Assembly: GCA_018058445.1 (NCBI GenBank) | Contig: JAGOZY010000022.1 | Span: 1-9,091 of the forward strand | DNA from: Negativicutes bacterium | Lineage (GTDB): Bacteria; Bacillota; Negativicutes; JAGOZY01 | Direction of reading: 5' to 3' | Length of the DNA stretch: 9,091 nucleotides | Part shown: positions 1-5,646 of the stretch, in pieces | How the letters are laid out: each line of letters starts with the position of its first letter | Numbering within the stretch: the first letter of the stretch is position 1 | The notes under the pieces: generated by a model | The model's database searches: none | What the model was told of the DNA's origin: nothing | What the model saw: only the letters and a program-made list of their open reading frames with translations | Made by a program: the position numbers and the translations under genes

Positions 1-2
1 AA

Positions 3-83
3 CAAGAAAAGCGAAGAGTCCAATTGACCAAGGTTCAAAGGGCTATGCAGATACTCATTCAAAATAAAAAAGCACCTCTTTAA
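3..83 (+). CDS. Possible 3' end of an unidentified gene running in from the left
   Basis: One plus-strand frame is open from the window edge to a TAA at 81-83 and would encode a basic tail ending QNKKAPL. It would be convergent with the minus-strand gene starting at 1117, and its stop lies inside the hairpin at 70-110, as is common for convergent genes sharing a terminator. A second frame is open to a TAA at 65-67, so an open frame this short proves little. No family is recognisable, and the segment may simply be non-coding. Confidence 0.2.
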   Translation, partial: QEKRRVQLTKVQRAMQILIQNKKAPL

Positions 84-110
84 TCAAAAAAATTGACAAA
101 AGAGGCACTT
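61..110 (-). terminator. Intrinsic terminator of the exporter/MBL-hydrolase operon
   Basis: Read on the minus strand, arm AAGTGCCTCTT (110-100) pairs with AAGAGGTGCTT (80-70) over 11 bp including two G-U pairs. A T-rich tail (TTTTTATTTT, 70-61) follows. The loop has a short nested TCAA/TTGA pairing. On the plus strand the two wobbles become A-C mismatches, so the element is oriented for the minus-strand operon whose last stop codon is at 116-118. Confidence 0.8.
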
Positions 111-115
111 CGCTT

Positions 116-1117
116 CTATTTTACAGAAAACCTAAAAACCCCATTGATTAATTCGGATTGAATCCTTCCTTCTCGCTCTAAGTAGCGAAGATGCGCGTTG
201 GCTTCCGCAGTTGCAAACCATTTTTGGGCGATGGGAAAGTCTTCCCAGGATCGGCTTCGAATCCGCCAGGTCAGAAGCGGAGCCAATTCATAAGCACTTT
301 GACCGGGTTTTTCGGCAACCAGTTTTTCCAGTTCGTTTAGACGAATATGATGATGTTCAATCAGTTCATCAATGCGTCCGTTCGGATCTTCAATAACTTG
401 GCGATGACCGGGTAAAATTCTTTGTAAGTTTAGTTTTTTGATTTTTTCTAAACTACTCAAAAATTCGGCTAACGGATTTCCCTCGCCACCCATAAGCGAG
501 ATATTAGGACTGATGTTACCTAGCACATGGTCCCCGGCAATCAAAAACCCTTTCTCTTTTTCCCATAAGCAGATATGCCCGCTGGTATGCCCTGGGGTGG
601 ATACAATTTGGAAGCGATAAGGTCCATAAGTCAGTTCGTCCCCTTCCTCTAAGGTTTCGATAATTCCAATTCCAGCGCCCCGATAGCGAAAGCCGGGATG
701 ATTTCTAAAACTATCTTGAATTTGCTCTTCCGGCATTCCAGTTAATCGCGCTCCGACTGCTCGTTTTCCAAAATCTTCGTCCGGTGTATTTTCAATTGCC
801 CAAATTCGATCCCCGTCTTCTTTACTGGCGAAAACGCGTGATGCCGGGCTTTTTAGATAGGCAATCAGACCGGAATGATCCGAGTGCATGTGAGTGGCCA
901 AAAAGTCTGTCTTTGTGACATCCAATTTCAATTCGGCAAAAGCACGCTCAAAAGCTTCAATCGATGCCGGAAAATTCATTCCTGCGTCAATCAGGAGATT
1001 TCGCTCCGCTCCAATAATGACATAGCTATTTAGCACTTTGAGCGGCCCCGGTGGAAGAGGAACTTGAATTTGATATAAGGATGGCATAATTTCTTGAACA
1101 ATTTGATTTTCCTCCAT
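116..1117 (-). CDS. MBL-fold metallo-hydrolase (LACTB2-like, with C-terminal winged helix)
   Basis: A 333-residue metallo-beta-lactamase-fold hydrolase, probably a cytoplasmic dinuclear zinc enzyme since no signal peptide is visible. The metal-site motifs are complete: H-x-H-x-D-H (H76, H78, D80, H81), PGHTSGH (H177), AGDH (D196) and LPGH (H238). After the catalytic domain, about residues 285-330 (ANAHLRYLEREGRI and following) resemble the small winged-helix tail of LACTB2-like members, whose known activities range from nuclease to thioesterase or lactonase; the substrate here cannot be read. The ATG is preceded by an AGGGGGT SD with 7-nt spacing. It lies 28 bp after the exporter gene on the same strand, so the two are probably co-transcribed. 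Family confidence is high, specific function low. Confidence 0.9.
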   Translation of the reverse strand: MEENQIVQEIMPSLYQIQVPLPPGPLKVLNSYVIIGAERNLLIDAGMNFPASIEAFERAFAELKLDVTKTDFLATHMHSDHSGLIAYLKSPASRVFASKEDGDRIWAIENTPDEDFGKRAVGARLTGMPEEQIQDSFRNHPGFRYRGAGIGIIETLEEGDELTYGPYRFQIVSTPGHTSGHICLWEKEKGFLIAGDHVLGNISPNISLMGGEGNPLAEFLSSLEKIKKLNLQRILPGHRQVIEDPNGRIDELIEHHHIRLNELEKLVAEKPGQSAYELAPLLTWRIRSRSWEDFPIAQKWFATAEANAHLRYLEREGRIQSELINGVFRFSVK

Positions 1118-1145
1118 GGCAGTGACCCCCTTCTATTTTCAAGTA

Positions 1146-2048
1146 TTAGCGGTATTTATTTGCTAAAAATACTCCACCTACGATCAAAATGCCCCCAAGA
1201 GCGAGAAAAATACTCACTGGCTCATTAAGTATGATAATCGCAGCAATACTGCCGAATAAAGGATTAAAGTATTGAAAAACTGCGGTTCGAACTGGCCCGA
1301 TCGTCTCGACTCCCCGGTACCATACAATAAAGGCATAATAGGAAGATAAAATGGCTAGACCCAGTAGAATCGCCCAGGTGGAAGCACTCGCACCACTGAG
1401 CTCTCGATAAACTTGTCCACCCATTTCCGGATAAAAGAGAAAGACGACTAATAGCTGAGCAAAGCCAAAAAAATGAATATAAGCCACTGCGACGAGCGGA
1501 CGATAACGCTGCATGATCTTACTCCCAAGTAGCGTAAACGCCGCCCAGAAGATCGCACTTAAAAACATGAGGCTATCACCTAACAGGACATTAGACCCAC
1601 TTCCGCTACTACCGAGCGCTTGGGTCGCAACCACTGCTACTCCTGAGAAAGCAAGGGCAAGTCCGATGCAAATTCCCATTCGCATTTTCTGCCAGCCGAG
1701 AAACCAAGCAATCAAAGTCGCTGCCAAAGGCGATAAAGCAATAATCAGTGACGCATGAACCGCATAAGTGAACGAAACACCGACAACTTGTAGGGGCATA
1801 AATAGGGATACTGAAATCATGCCTAACAGAAAGAAAAGCGGAACATCCCGGCGATATAGTTTTGCTTGAGATCCTAAGAAGAGTAAAGTAATCGCAAACA
1901 GCAAGCTCGCTCCACCTGCCCGAAAAAGTACAACGACAAAGGGTGATACCTCTCTGACAGCGTGCTTCATAAATGCGAAGGAGCTCCCCCAGATGATCGA
2001 AACAGTCAGTAACATGCCGTAGAGAACCCAGCGATTGGAATTATTCAA
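1146..2048 (-). CDS. DMT-superfamily transporter, EamA family (putative metabolite exporter)
   Basis: A 300-residue inner-membrane protein of the drug/metabolite transporter superfamily with two tandem EamA repeats, expected to form 10 transmembrane helices. The first repeat opens with the typical IIWGSSFAFMK (about residues 18-28) and an FRAGGASLLFA helix. The second has AIFWAAFTLLGSKIM and, near the C-terminus, the family signature LNEP followed by a glycine-rich last helix. Family members export amino acids or other small metabolites; the substrate is not predictable. The start is TTG at 2048-2046, encoding MNNSNRW, chosen because an SD (AAAGGGTGG) sits 6 nt upstream; the next in-frame Met is residue 12, inside the first helix. 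It is the first gene of an operon with the MBL hydrolase and is divergent from the VOC gene. Confidence 0.9.
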   Translation of the reverse strand: MNNSNRWVLYGMLLTVSIIWGSSFAFMKHAVREVSPFVVVLFRAGGASLLFAITLLFLGSQAKLYRRDVPLFFLLGMISVSLFMPLQVVGVSFTYAVHASLIIALSPLAATLIAWFLGWQKMRMGICIGLALAFSGVAVVATQALGSSGSGSNVLLGDSLMFLSAIFWAAFTLLGSKIMQRYRPLVAVAYIHFFGFAQLLVVFLFYPEMGGQVYRELSGASASTWAILLGLAILSSYYAFIVWYRGVETIGPVRTAVFQYFNPLFGSIAAIIILNEPVSIFLALGGILIVGGVFLANKYR

Positions 2049-2054
2049 TTTTGT

Positions 2055-2063
2055 CCACCCTTT
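2055..2063 (-). promoter_or_regulatory. Shine-Dalgarno site fixing the TTG start of the EamA transporter
   Basis: On the minus strand AAAGGGTGG ends 6 nt before TTG (2048-2046). No ATG or GTG lies at a suitable distance, so this site supports the non-ATG start, which may lower translation of this membrane protein. Confidence 0.7.
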
Positions 2064-2091
2064 CGATTTTCAGTAATGATCCATGTTAAAT

Positions 2092-2143
2092 AAAAATAAG
2101 AAATAGACGTGAGCTCCTCACCTCTCATCTATTTCTTATTTTT
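2092..2143. repeat. 16-bp perfect inverted repeat with nested hairpin in a divergent promoter region
   Basis: AAAAATAAGAAATAGA (2092-2107) and its exact reverse complement (2128-2143) enclose 20 nt containing a nested GTGAG-ctc-CTCAC stem (2109-2121). In both directions the 3' arm ends in a T-run, giving an intrinsic-terminator look, although the stem is AT-rich. No gene ends here, because the flanking genes diverge. It may be a leader attenuator or 5' stabilising hairpin for the minus-strand exporter operon, a regulator target overlapping the promoters, or a relic of a lost gene's terminator. Confidence 0.7.
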
Positions 2144-2148
2144 TATCT

Positions 2149-2164
2149 TATAATCTGGTATGAT
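2149..2164 (+). promoter_or_regulatory. Probable sigma-A -10 region for the VOC gene
   Basis: A consensus TATAAT (2149-2154) is followed by a TG-extended -10, TGG-TATGAT (2156-2164). No good -35 is visible; TTATTT at 2136-2141 is 17 nt upstream of TATGAT. Initiation here would start the mRNA near 2170, downstream of the ATG at 2165, which argues for translation starting at 2201. A minus-strand TATAAG overlaps the same bases (2152-2147) and could serve the exporter operon. Confidence 0.55.
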
Positions 2165-2184
2165 ATGATGAGAACCTATATTTT

Positions 2185-2193
2185 AAGGGAGGG
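2185..2193 (+). promoter_or_regulatory. Shine-Dalgarno site deciding the VOC protein start
   Basis: AAGGGAGGG lies 7 nt before the ATG at 2201. The in-frame ATG at 2165 has no SD and overlaps the -10 region, so it is rejected as the start. Confidence 0.8.
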
Positions 2194-2200
2194 ATACTCT

Positions 2201-2563
2201 ATGAATCGTTATGATAATTTTTTTCTACCTGTGGATAATTTAGACAAAGCGGTAAAGTATTACTCTGAGACACTTGGACTAAAAATTAAATTTAATTTTG
2301 CTGATAGAGGAATGGTTGCTTTTCATGTGGGAAATGAAGAGCCCGCTCTCATCTTAAAAGATACAACAAAGTATGCAGATGCGAAACCAACAATCTGGTT
2401 TGTCGTCGATGATGTAGCAACTGAGTACGAGAGACTGCTCGAAAAGGGCGTTCATTTTATTACGAAGCCTTTCAAAATCGGTACTGGGATGTCGGCAGAA
2501 TTTGAAGATGACTTTGGAAATCGGCTGGGCATCACTGACTATAGCAATCGAGGCAATCAATAA
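2201..2563 (+). CDS. VOC-family (glyoxalase/bleomycin-resistance/dioxygenase fold) protein
   Basis: A 120-residue single-domain vicinal oxygen chelate protein. Two beta-alpha-beta-beta-beta modules are visible: residues 1-53 (FFLPVDNLDKAVKYYSETLGL) and 64-115 (IWFVVDDVATEYERLLEKGV, then AEFEDDFGNRLGITDY). Family members use a metal held by His/Glu at the starts and ends of the modules. Here the first-strand His position is N6 or a neighbour, and the Glu that normally follows DPxGN-x-x is G110, so the classical metal site looks incomplete and a binding or non-metal role is possible. The start is set by the SD at 2185-2193; an upstream in-frame ATG at 2165 would add 12 residues without an SD. 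It appears monocistronic, because another promoter precedes the next gene. The substrate is unknown. Confidence 0.88.
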   Translation: MNRYDNFFLPVDNLDKAVKYYSETLGLKIKFNFADRGMVAFHVGNEEPALILKDTTKYADAKPTIWFVVDDVATEYERLLEKGVHFITKPFKIGTGMSAEFEDDFGNRLGITDYSNRGNQ

Positions 2564-2577
2564 GAGCTCCAGATGCC

Positions 2578-2606
2578 TTGACGAACTCTCACCCTTATTC
2601 TATCGT
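2578..2606 (+). promoter_or_regulatory. Sigma-A-type promoter upstream of the C_GCAxxG_C_C gene
   Basis: TTGACG (2578-2583) and TATCGT (2601-2606) are separated by exactly 17 nt. The expected start near 2613 leaves a leader of about 50 nt before the ATG at 2664. The -35 matches consensus at 5 of 6 positions and the -10 at 4 of 6. Confidence 0.55.
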
Positions 2607-2663
2607 AGAACTTACCGGGGGACAAACTCTAAAAGGGCTTAGAAAGAGAAAGGAAGGTTTGTT

Positions 2664-3122
2664 ATGAACACAAATGATCAAAAAATCGAAGCCGCTCGCC
2701 GAGAAGCACTGGATTCTTTTCTGGGGTTAAGAAGTAATTGCACTGAAGCTCTGCTTCGTTCACTTCGCAATCATCTGGATCTAAATCTTTCCGATGAACA
2801 ACTCGCCATCGCTACTGGCTTTGGCGGTGGCATGGGAGCAGGTTGCGCTTGTGGAACTTTAACTGGTGCTGTGATCGCAGTCAGCTTGGAAAATGGTCGT
2901 AAGCCTGGCGTTATCTCTGAAAACCCACCTAAAGCGAGCTTACTCGCAAAAGAGCTACACGACTTCTTTAAGGAGAATCATCAAATAACTTGTTGTCGCG
3001 GATTAATTCCAGGATTAAAAAAAGGGGATCCCGAGCGAACTAAGCGTTGTAGCCAATTTGTCGATGAAATGACTAAAAAAGCAGCAGAAATCATTCTCCG
3101 CGAGCGAGAAAATCGCAAATAA
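2664..3122 (+). CDS. C_GCAxxG_C_C family protein (putative redox-active cysteine protein)
   Basis: A 152-residue soluble protein resembling the C_GCAxxG_C_C family (Pfam PF09719), small cysteine-rich proteins of mostly anaerobic bacteria thought to be redox-active or cofactor/metal-binding, with no settled reaction. The spacing of landmarks fits: C26 in a helix (SNCTEALLRSL), the glycine-rich core GFGGGMGAGCACGTLTGA with C61 and C63, a CC pair at 110-111 (ITCCRGLIPG), and C129 in the C-terminal helix (RTKRCSQFVDEM). The core reads CGTLTG where relatives often have CGAxTG, and the CxC plus CC pairs give six cysteines in all. There is no signal peptide or membrane segment. The SD AGGAAGG precedes the ATG. 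A promoter lies at 2578-2606, and tandem terminators begin at the stop codon, so it is probably a single-gene unit. Confidence 0.85.
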   Translation: MNTNDQKIEAARREALDSFLGLRSNCTEALLRSLRNHLDLNLSDEQLAIATGFGGGMGAGCACGTLTGAVIAVSLENGRKPGVISENPPKASLLAKELHDFFKENHQITCCRGLIPGLKKGDPERTKRCSQFVDEMTKKAAEIILRERENRK

Positions 3123-3155
3123 AATCGAATTAAAGTATGCATATCTCGATTTTTT
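3121..3155 (+). terminator. First intrinsic terminator of the C_GCAxxG_C_C gene
   Basis: AAAATCGA (3121-3128) pairs perfectly with TCGATTTT (3146-3153) and is followed by more T. The 17-nt loop contains the palindrome ATGCAT. The 5' arm overlaps the last two bases of the TAA stop. The stem is AT-rich, so this element alone may be weak. Confidence 0.55.
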
Positions 3156-3190
3156 GGAGTTTTCCCCACCTAAAACTCCGCTATTTTTCT
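3156..3190 (+). terminator. Second, tandem intrinsic terminator
   Basis: GGAGTTTT (3156-3163) pairs perfectly with AAAACTCC (3172-3179) across an 8-nt loop, followed by GCTATTTTTCT. It starts right after the T-run of the first hairpin. Together they form a double terminator that would isolate the downstream DnaA-box-like cluster from read-through. Confidence 0.6.
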
Positions 3191-3203
3191 ATCTTCATCC
3201 TAC

Positions 3204-3247
3204 TTTTCCACAGTTATCCCCTGTATCCACAGATCACCTGTGCACAA
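3204..3247 (+). promoter_or_regulatory. Cluster of DnaA-box-like 9-mers
   Basis: Against the DnaA-box consensus TTATCCACA, four sites lie in 44 bp: TTTTCCACA (3204-3212, one mismatch), TTATCCCCT (3214-3222, two), GTATCCACA (3223-3231, one), and on the opposite strand TTGTGCACA (3247-3239, two). The first three are head-to-tail at about 10 bp, one helical turn. The stretch also contains the stem CACAG-atcac-CTGTG (3228-3242). AT-rich DNA follows. Neighbouring genes are not dnaA, dnaN, rpmH or other usual oriC markers, so a DnaA-binding or titration cluster is more likely than the main origin. The match is by eye, and DnaA binding is inference. Confidence 0.5.
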
Positions 3248-3291
3248 CTTTACTTTTGTTTATAACTAAATTTCATCAATGAACCTATTGC

Positions 3292-3356
3292 AATGAATCC
3301 GGATTCTTGCTCCCCCTGAAAAATGGGCTTTCTCATTTCGTAATGAATCCAGATTT
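3292..3356. repeat. Direct repeat, 50 bp apart, on a palindromic GAATCCGGATTC core
   Basis: AATGAATCCGGATTC (3292-3306) recurs as AATGAATCCAGATTT (3342-3356), start to start exactly 50 bp. The first copy contains the 12-bp perfect palindrome GAATCCGGATTC (3295-3306); the second keeps the left half and has a decayed right half. This could be paired operator half-sites or a chance or degenerate repeat. It lies about 44 bp downstream of the DnaA-box-like cluster. Confidence 0.5.
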
Positions 3357-3418
3357 TTCTATTTCAAAAACCTCACAACAAAAAGTCAAGCGCTTCCATA
3401 AGTAAACCTTTTCATAAT

Positions 3419-3455
3419 AAAAACCCCAAAAGTTCTACGAACTTCTGGGGTTTTT
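3419..3455 (-). terminator. Strong hairpin terminator of the larA-lysE operon (symmetrical)
   Basis: AAAAACCCCA (3419-3428) and AAGTTC (3430-3435) pair with GAACTT (3439-3444) and TGGGGTTTTT (3446-3455), with a single A/C mismatch and a 3-nt loop. There are T-runs on either strand, so it can work both ways, but its likely user is the minus-strand operon ending at 3511. Confidence 0.85.
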
Positions 3456-3510
3456 ATCTTATTTTATAAATCTTTTATCGAAAATTATTTTATTTAAAAT
3501 AGTAACTGAT

Positions 3511-4137
3511 TTAAATCCATCGACTCCAACCGATCCAGCCAGCCATTCCCACAAAGAAGATTCCTACGATTTGATTTAAGTGATGACTGATCGTTGGGTT
3601 CGCCCGTAGCCAATCACCACAGCGACCGGAGTAGATGGCGATCGGAGTCATGACGATGAGCATCGTAGCAATAATAATTCCACCCAAAATAAGAAATTGG
3701 GGAATCACAGGGCCGATCTGCGGATTTACAAATTGGGGTAGAAACGATAGAACAAAAAGCACAGCTTTCGGATTGGTGAGGTTTACCAGCACCCCTTGCC
3801 GCCAGATCTGGAAAAGTGATCGGGCCGGAGCTTCTTCGACTTGCATCAGACCTCCTTTGCTCAGTAAGGCGGTAATTCCGATATAAGCTAGATAAATCAC
3901 TCCGACCAGAACAACTACTCGATAAGCTAGAAGTGATGTCGATAAGATGACGTTTAAACCAAACGCCGCAAAGAGTACATGAATATACGCGCCAGTTGCA
4001 ACGCCGGCTACCGAAGCCAGTCCGGCTTTGGGCCCGCCAGATATGCCGTTGGCTGTGATATACAGCATATCTGCCCCAGGAGTCGCAACGACAATGATAA
4101 CGGCTGTACAGAAGAACCATAGAGTCTCCATTGACAT
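3511..4137 (-). CDS. LysE/RhtB-family exporter
   Basis: A 208-residue inner-membrane protein of the LysE superfamily, expected to have six transmembrane helices. Landmarks are the N-terminal TPGADMLYI (about 19-27), corresponding to the family's PGP-D motif, the following G-x-K-A-G-L and GVATGAYIH segment, and NLTNPKAVLFVLSFLPQFV (119-137), the conserved asparagine/proline loop and helix. Members export basic or neutral amino acids, homoserine/threonine or related small solutes by proton exchange; the substrate here is unknown. The first ATG was chosen because the SD AAGGGGTC lies 7 nt upstream; a second ATG two codons later is too far from it. It starts 22 bp after larA on the same strand, so it is very likely co-transcribed with it and may export a product or excess of that pathway. 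Confidence 0.9.
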   Translation of the reverse strand: MSMETLWFFCTAVIIVVATPGADMLYITANGISGGPKAGLASVAGVATGAYIHVLFAAFGLNVILSTSLLAYRVVVLVGVIYLAYIGITALLSKGGLMQVEEAPARSLFQIWRQGVLVNLTNPKAVLFVLSFLPQFVNPQIGPVIPQFLILGGIIIATMLIVMTPIAIYSGRCGDWLRANPTISHHLNQIVGIFFVGMAGWIGWSRWI

Positions 4138-4159
4138 AGTCTTGACCCCTTACGAGAAT

Positions 4160-5455
4160 TTATTTCTTTAATTTAGGTAGTGTATTGGCTCCGTGAGTCA
4201 TTAAAGTTACCGTAAAATTTTCCCCTAACTTCTCTTTGCCCATCTGATAAGCAGTCTCTATGTCAGGAGCAAATTCAAAACCGCCTCGACGGATGAAGTC
4301 TTCGTTTTCTGGCGCGCTGACTAAGATCACGGTCATTTCACGGGTCATCAAAGCCAGAGTATAGCCGACAAAACCGGGAATCGTAAAGCCTACCCGCAAT
4401 TCGTCTTCCCATTTAAGAAGATCACTATTGTACTTGAACCAATCGGAGAAATCTGGGGGCTCCATGATATCTGGGCACTCCATCACACCAATTAGAACGC
4501 CTCCTTGGCGAGTGGCAAAATACGCATTGTCCAAGGTTTTTGATCCTTGATATAAATTGATATCTTTGGGGAATCCGCCCGCGGACGCAATGACCATATC
4601 GGCTTGCTTCTCAATCTCAATACCGTAGATCTCTTCCACTCGCTGCGTCCCAGCAAGCCAGGCTTCACGCCAGTCGCCAGCAAAAATATCGCAGACTTGG
4701 CCTTCTGGATTGATTGTTACGTTTAAAATAAAGTCCGGGTTCACAAATTCGGTACATTCCATCTGATCTTCGTGCATATCATTAAGAGCTAGTTTACTAG
4801 ATGCACAACGCGGATTGGCTCCGCCGCCTCGATTATCTGCTAGGCAAAGACTGTGATTTTTTTGTACGGTTTTATAAGAGCTGACTCCAGGCATCACCGA
4901 CTTGCGTCCGCCCCCAAATCCAGCCATCAAATGATAGACAATACCGCCAAGCAGTACAACCCGGTCTGCTTCGTGAACTCGACGATTGACTTCCATGGTG
5001 GTTCCTCGACTTGTGGTTCCTAGATTAACGAGCATCTCTTCATTCTGGCATTCATGCTGATAAATCTTGACTCGGCGAACAACTTCTTCGCCGCAAACCG
5101 CAAGATCTTCTTCTGGGGTATGTCCTCGATGGGTTCCTAATGCGACCACAATAAAAATATTTTCATCGGGAACACCCGCACTATTGAGCACATCTAGCAA
5201 GGGTGGCAGAAGCAAGTCATTTCGAATCCAGCCGCGAGTGATATCACTAACGACTAGGCAAACTTTTTCTCCTGGCTTTACAAGCTCTTTCAGTGGTTTG
5301 GTGCCAATCGGATTGGCAAGGGCTTCTTTCACCGAAGCATACATATCGGCAATTGGCTCTGCGGCTCTGCCTTCGATGTCGTACAGAATCTGCTCTACGG
5401 GTAGGCTGATCGTTTGGACTCCTTTGCCAAATCCGAACTCTACTTTCTTTTCCAT
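4160..5455 (-). CDS. larA: LarA-family nickel-pincer racemase (lactate racemase-like)
   Basis: A 431-residue cytoplasmic enzyme of the LarA family, which racemises or epimerises 2-hydroxyacids by hydride transfer using the nickel-pincer nucleotide cofactor. All key positions known from Lactiplantibacillus LarA have counterparts: SDITRGW (D71, R74), GTHRGHT (H109), IVYH (H175), GGGRKSVMPG (K185, which would tether the cofactor), KNH (H201, nickel ligand) and FPKDINLYQGSK (Q303, K306). The length is normal. Family members act on lactate, malate, phenyllactate and other hydroxyacids, so lactate is only the default guess. The cofactor makers LarB, LarC and LarE must be encoded elsewhere. The ATG follows an AGGGGGATG SD. 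It is first in an operon with the LysE exporter and divergent from a beta-hydroxyacid dehydrogenase. Confidence 0.92.
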   Translation of the reverse strand: MEKKVEFGFGKGVQTISLPVEQILYDIEGRAAEPIADMYASVKEALANPIGTKPLKELVKPGEKVCLVVSDITRGWIRNDLLLPPLLDVLNSAGVPDENIFIVVALGTHRGHTPEEDLAVCGEEVVRRVKIYQHECQNEEMLVNLGTTSRGTTMEVNRRVHEADRVVLLGGIVYHLMAGFGGGRKSVMPGVSSYKTVQKNHSLCLADNRGGGANPRCASSKLALNDMHEDQMECTEFVNPDFILNVTINPEGQVCDIFAGDWREAWLAGTQRVEEIYGIEIEKQADMVIASAGGFPKDINLYQGSKTLDNAYFATRQGGVLIGVMECPDIMEPPDFSDWFKYNSDLLKWEDELRVGFTIPGFVGYTLALMTREMTVILVSAPENEDFIRRGGFEFAPDIETAYQMGKEKLGENFTVTLMTHGANTLPKLKK

Positions 5456-5491
5456 CTTTCATCCCCCTATTTACAAGCTTACATTTCTATT

Positions 5492-5500
5492 ATTGTATCA
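5492..5500 (-). promoter_or_regulatory. Putative TG-extended -10 of the larA operon
   Basis: On the minus strand TG-A-TACAAT (5500-5492) is an extended -10, overlapping an alternative TATGAT (5502-5497). The region 17 nt upstream (TGTTTA) is a poor -35. The start would be near 5485, giving a leader of about 30 nt before the ATG at 5455. The form resembles the other TG-extended promoters at 2156 and 8538. Confidence 0.4.
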
Positions 5501-5522
5501 TACAGCTACTGGAATAAACAGA

Positions 5523-5558
5523 AGATCTGGTAGAAAACTCTACTGGATTTTTGTTTTT
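5523..5558 (+). terminator. Terminator-like hairpin in the larA/dehydrogenase divergent region
   Basis: AGATCTGGTAGA (5523-5534) pairs with TCTACTGGATTT (5539-5550) over 12 bp with three G-U pairs and an AAAC loop, followed by T-runs up to 5558. The wobbles become mismatches on the other strand, so it is plus-oriented. No plus-strand gene ends upstream. It would act on a leader transcript of the dehydrogenase operon or on transcription antisense to larA. Confidence 0.45.
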
Positions 5559-5646
5559 GGGTGGGACGAAATTATTTGCGAGGACAGTTTTTTCTTTTTT
5601 TGATCTAAATTCCTATTTTGTTCGCTTTTTTGCAGGATAATGGAGG

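Larger units (their letters stand above)
3123..3510. other. 388-bp non-coding stretch between convergent transcription units
   Basis: No credible gene is seen here. From left to right it holds two plus-strand terminators (3121-3190), a cluster of DnaA-box-like sequences (3204-3247), an AT-rich segment, a direct repeat based on a GAATCCGGATTC palindrome (3292-3356), a strong bidirectional hairpin terminator (3419-3455), and an AT-rich tail (3456-3510) in which nothing specific is seen. Confidence 0.8.

Noticed and set aside
32..40. GGTTCAAAG resembling the T-arm of a tRNA
   Set aside because: The following bases do not form a T-stem, no acceptor or anticodon arm can be built, and no CCA-type end is present.
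3204..3360. The DnaA-box-like cluster plus AT-rich flank as the chromosomal origin oriC
   Set aside because: None of the usual origin neighbours are present and the boxes are imperfect; a non-origin DnaA cluster is the more cautious reading.
3388..3395. AAGCGCTT core resembling a CcpA cre site
   Set aside because: The surrounding bases miss about four conserved cre positions, and the site is not near a promoter I can support.
3614..4120. A 168-codon open frame in another minus-strand frame inside the LysE gene
   Set aside because: Its composition (rich in R, S, C, W) is typical of an off-frame shadow, and the LysE frame has clear family motifs.
5067..5603. A 178-codon open frame antisense to larA
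   Set aside because: It lies opposite a fully conserved LarA, has no SD or recognisable domain, and ends in low-complexity sequence.
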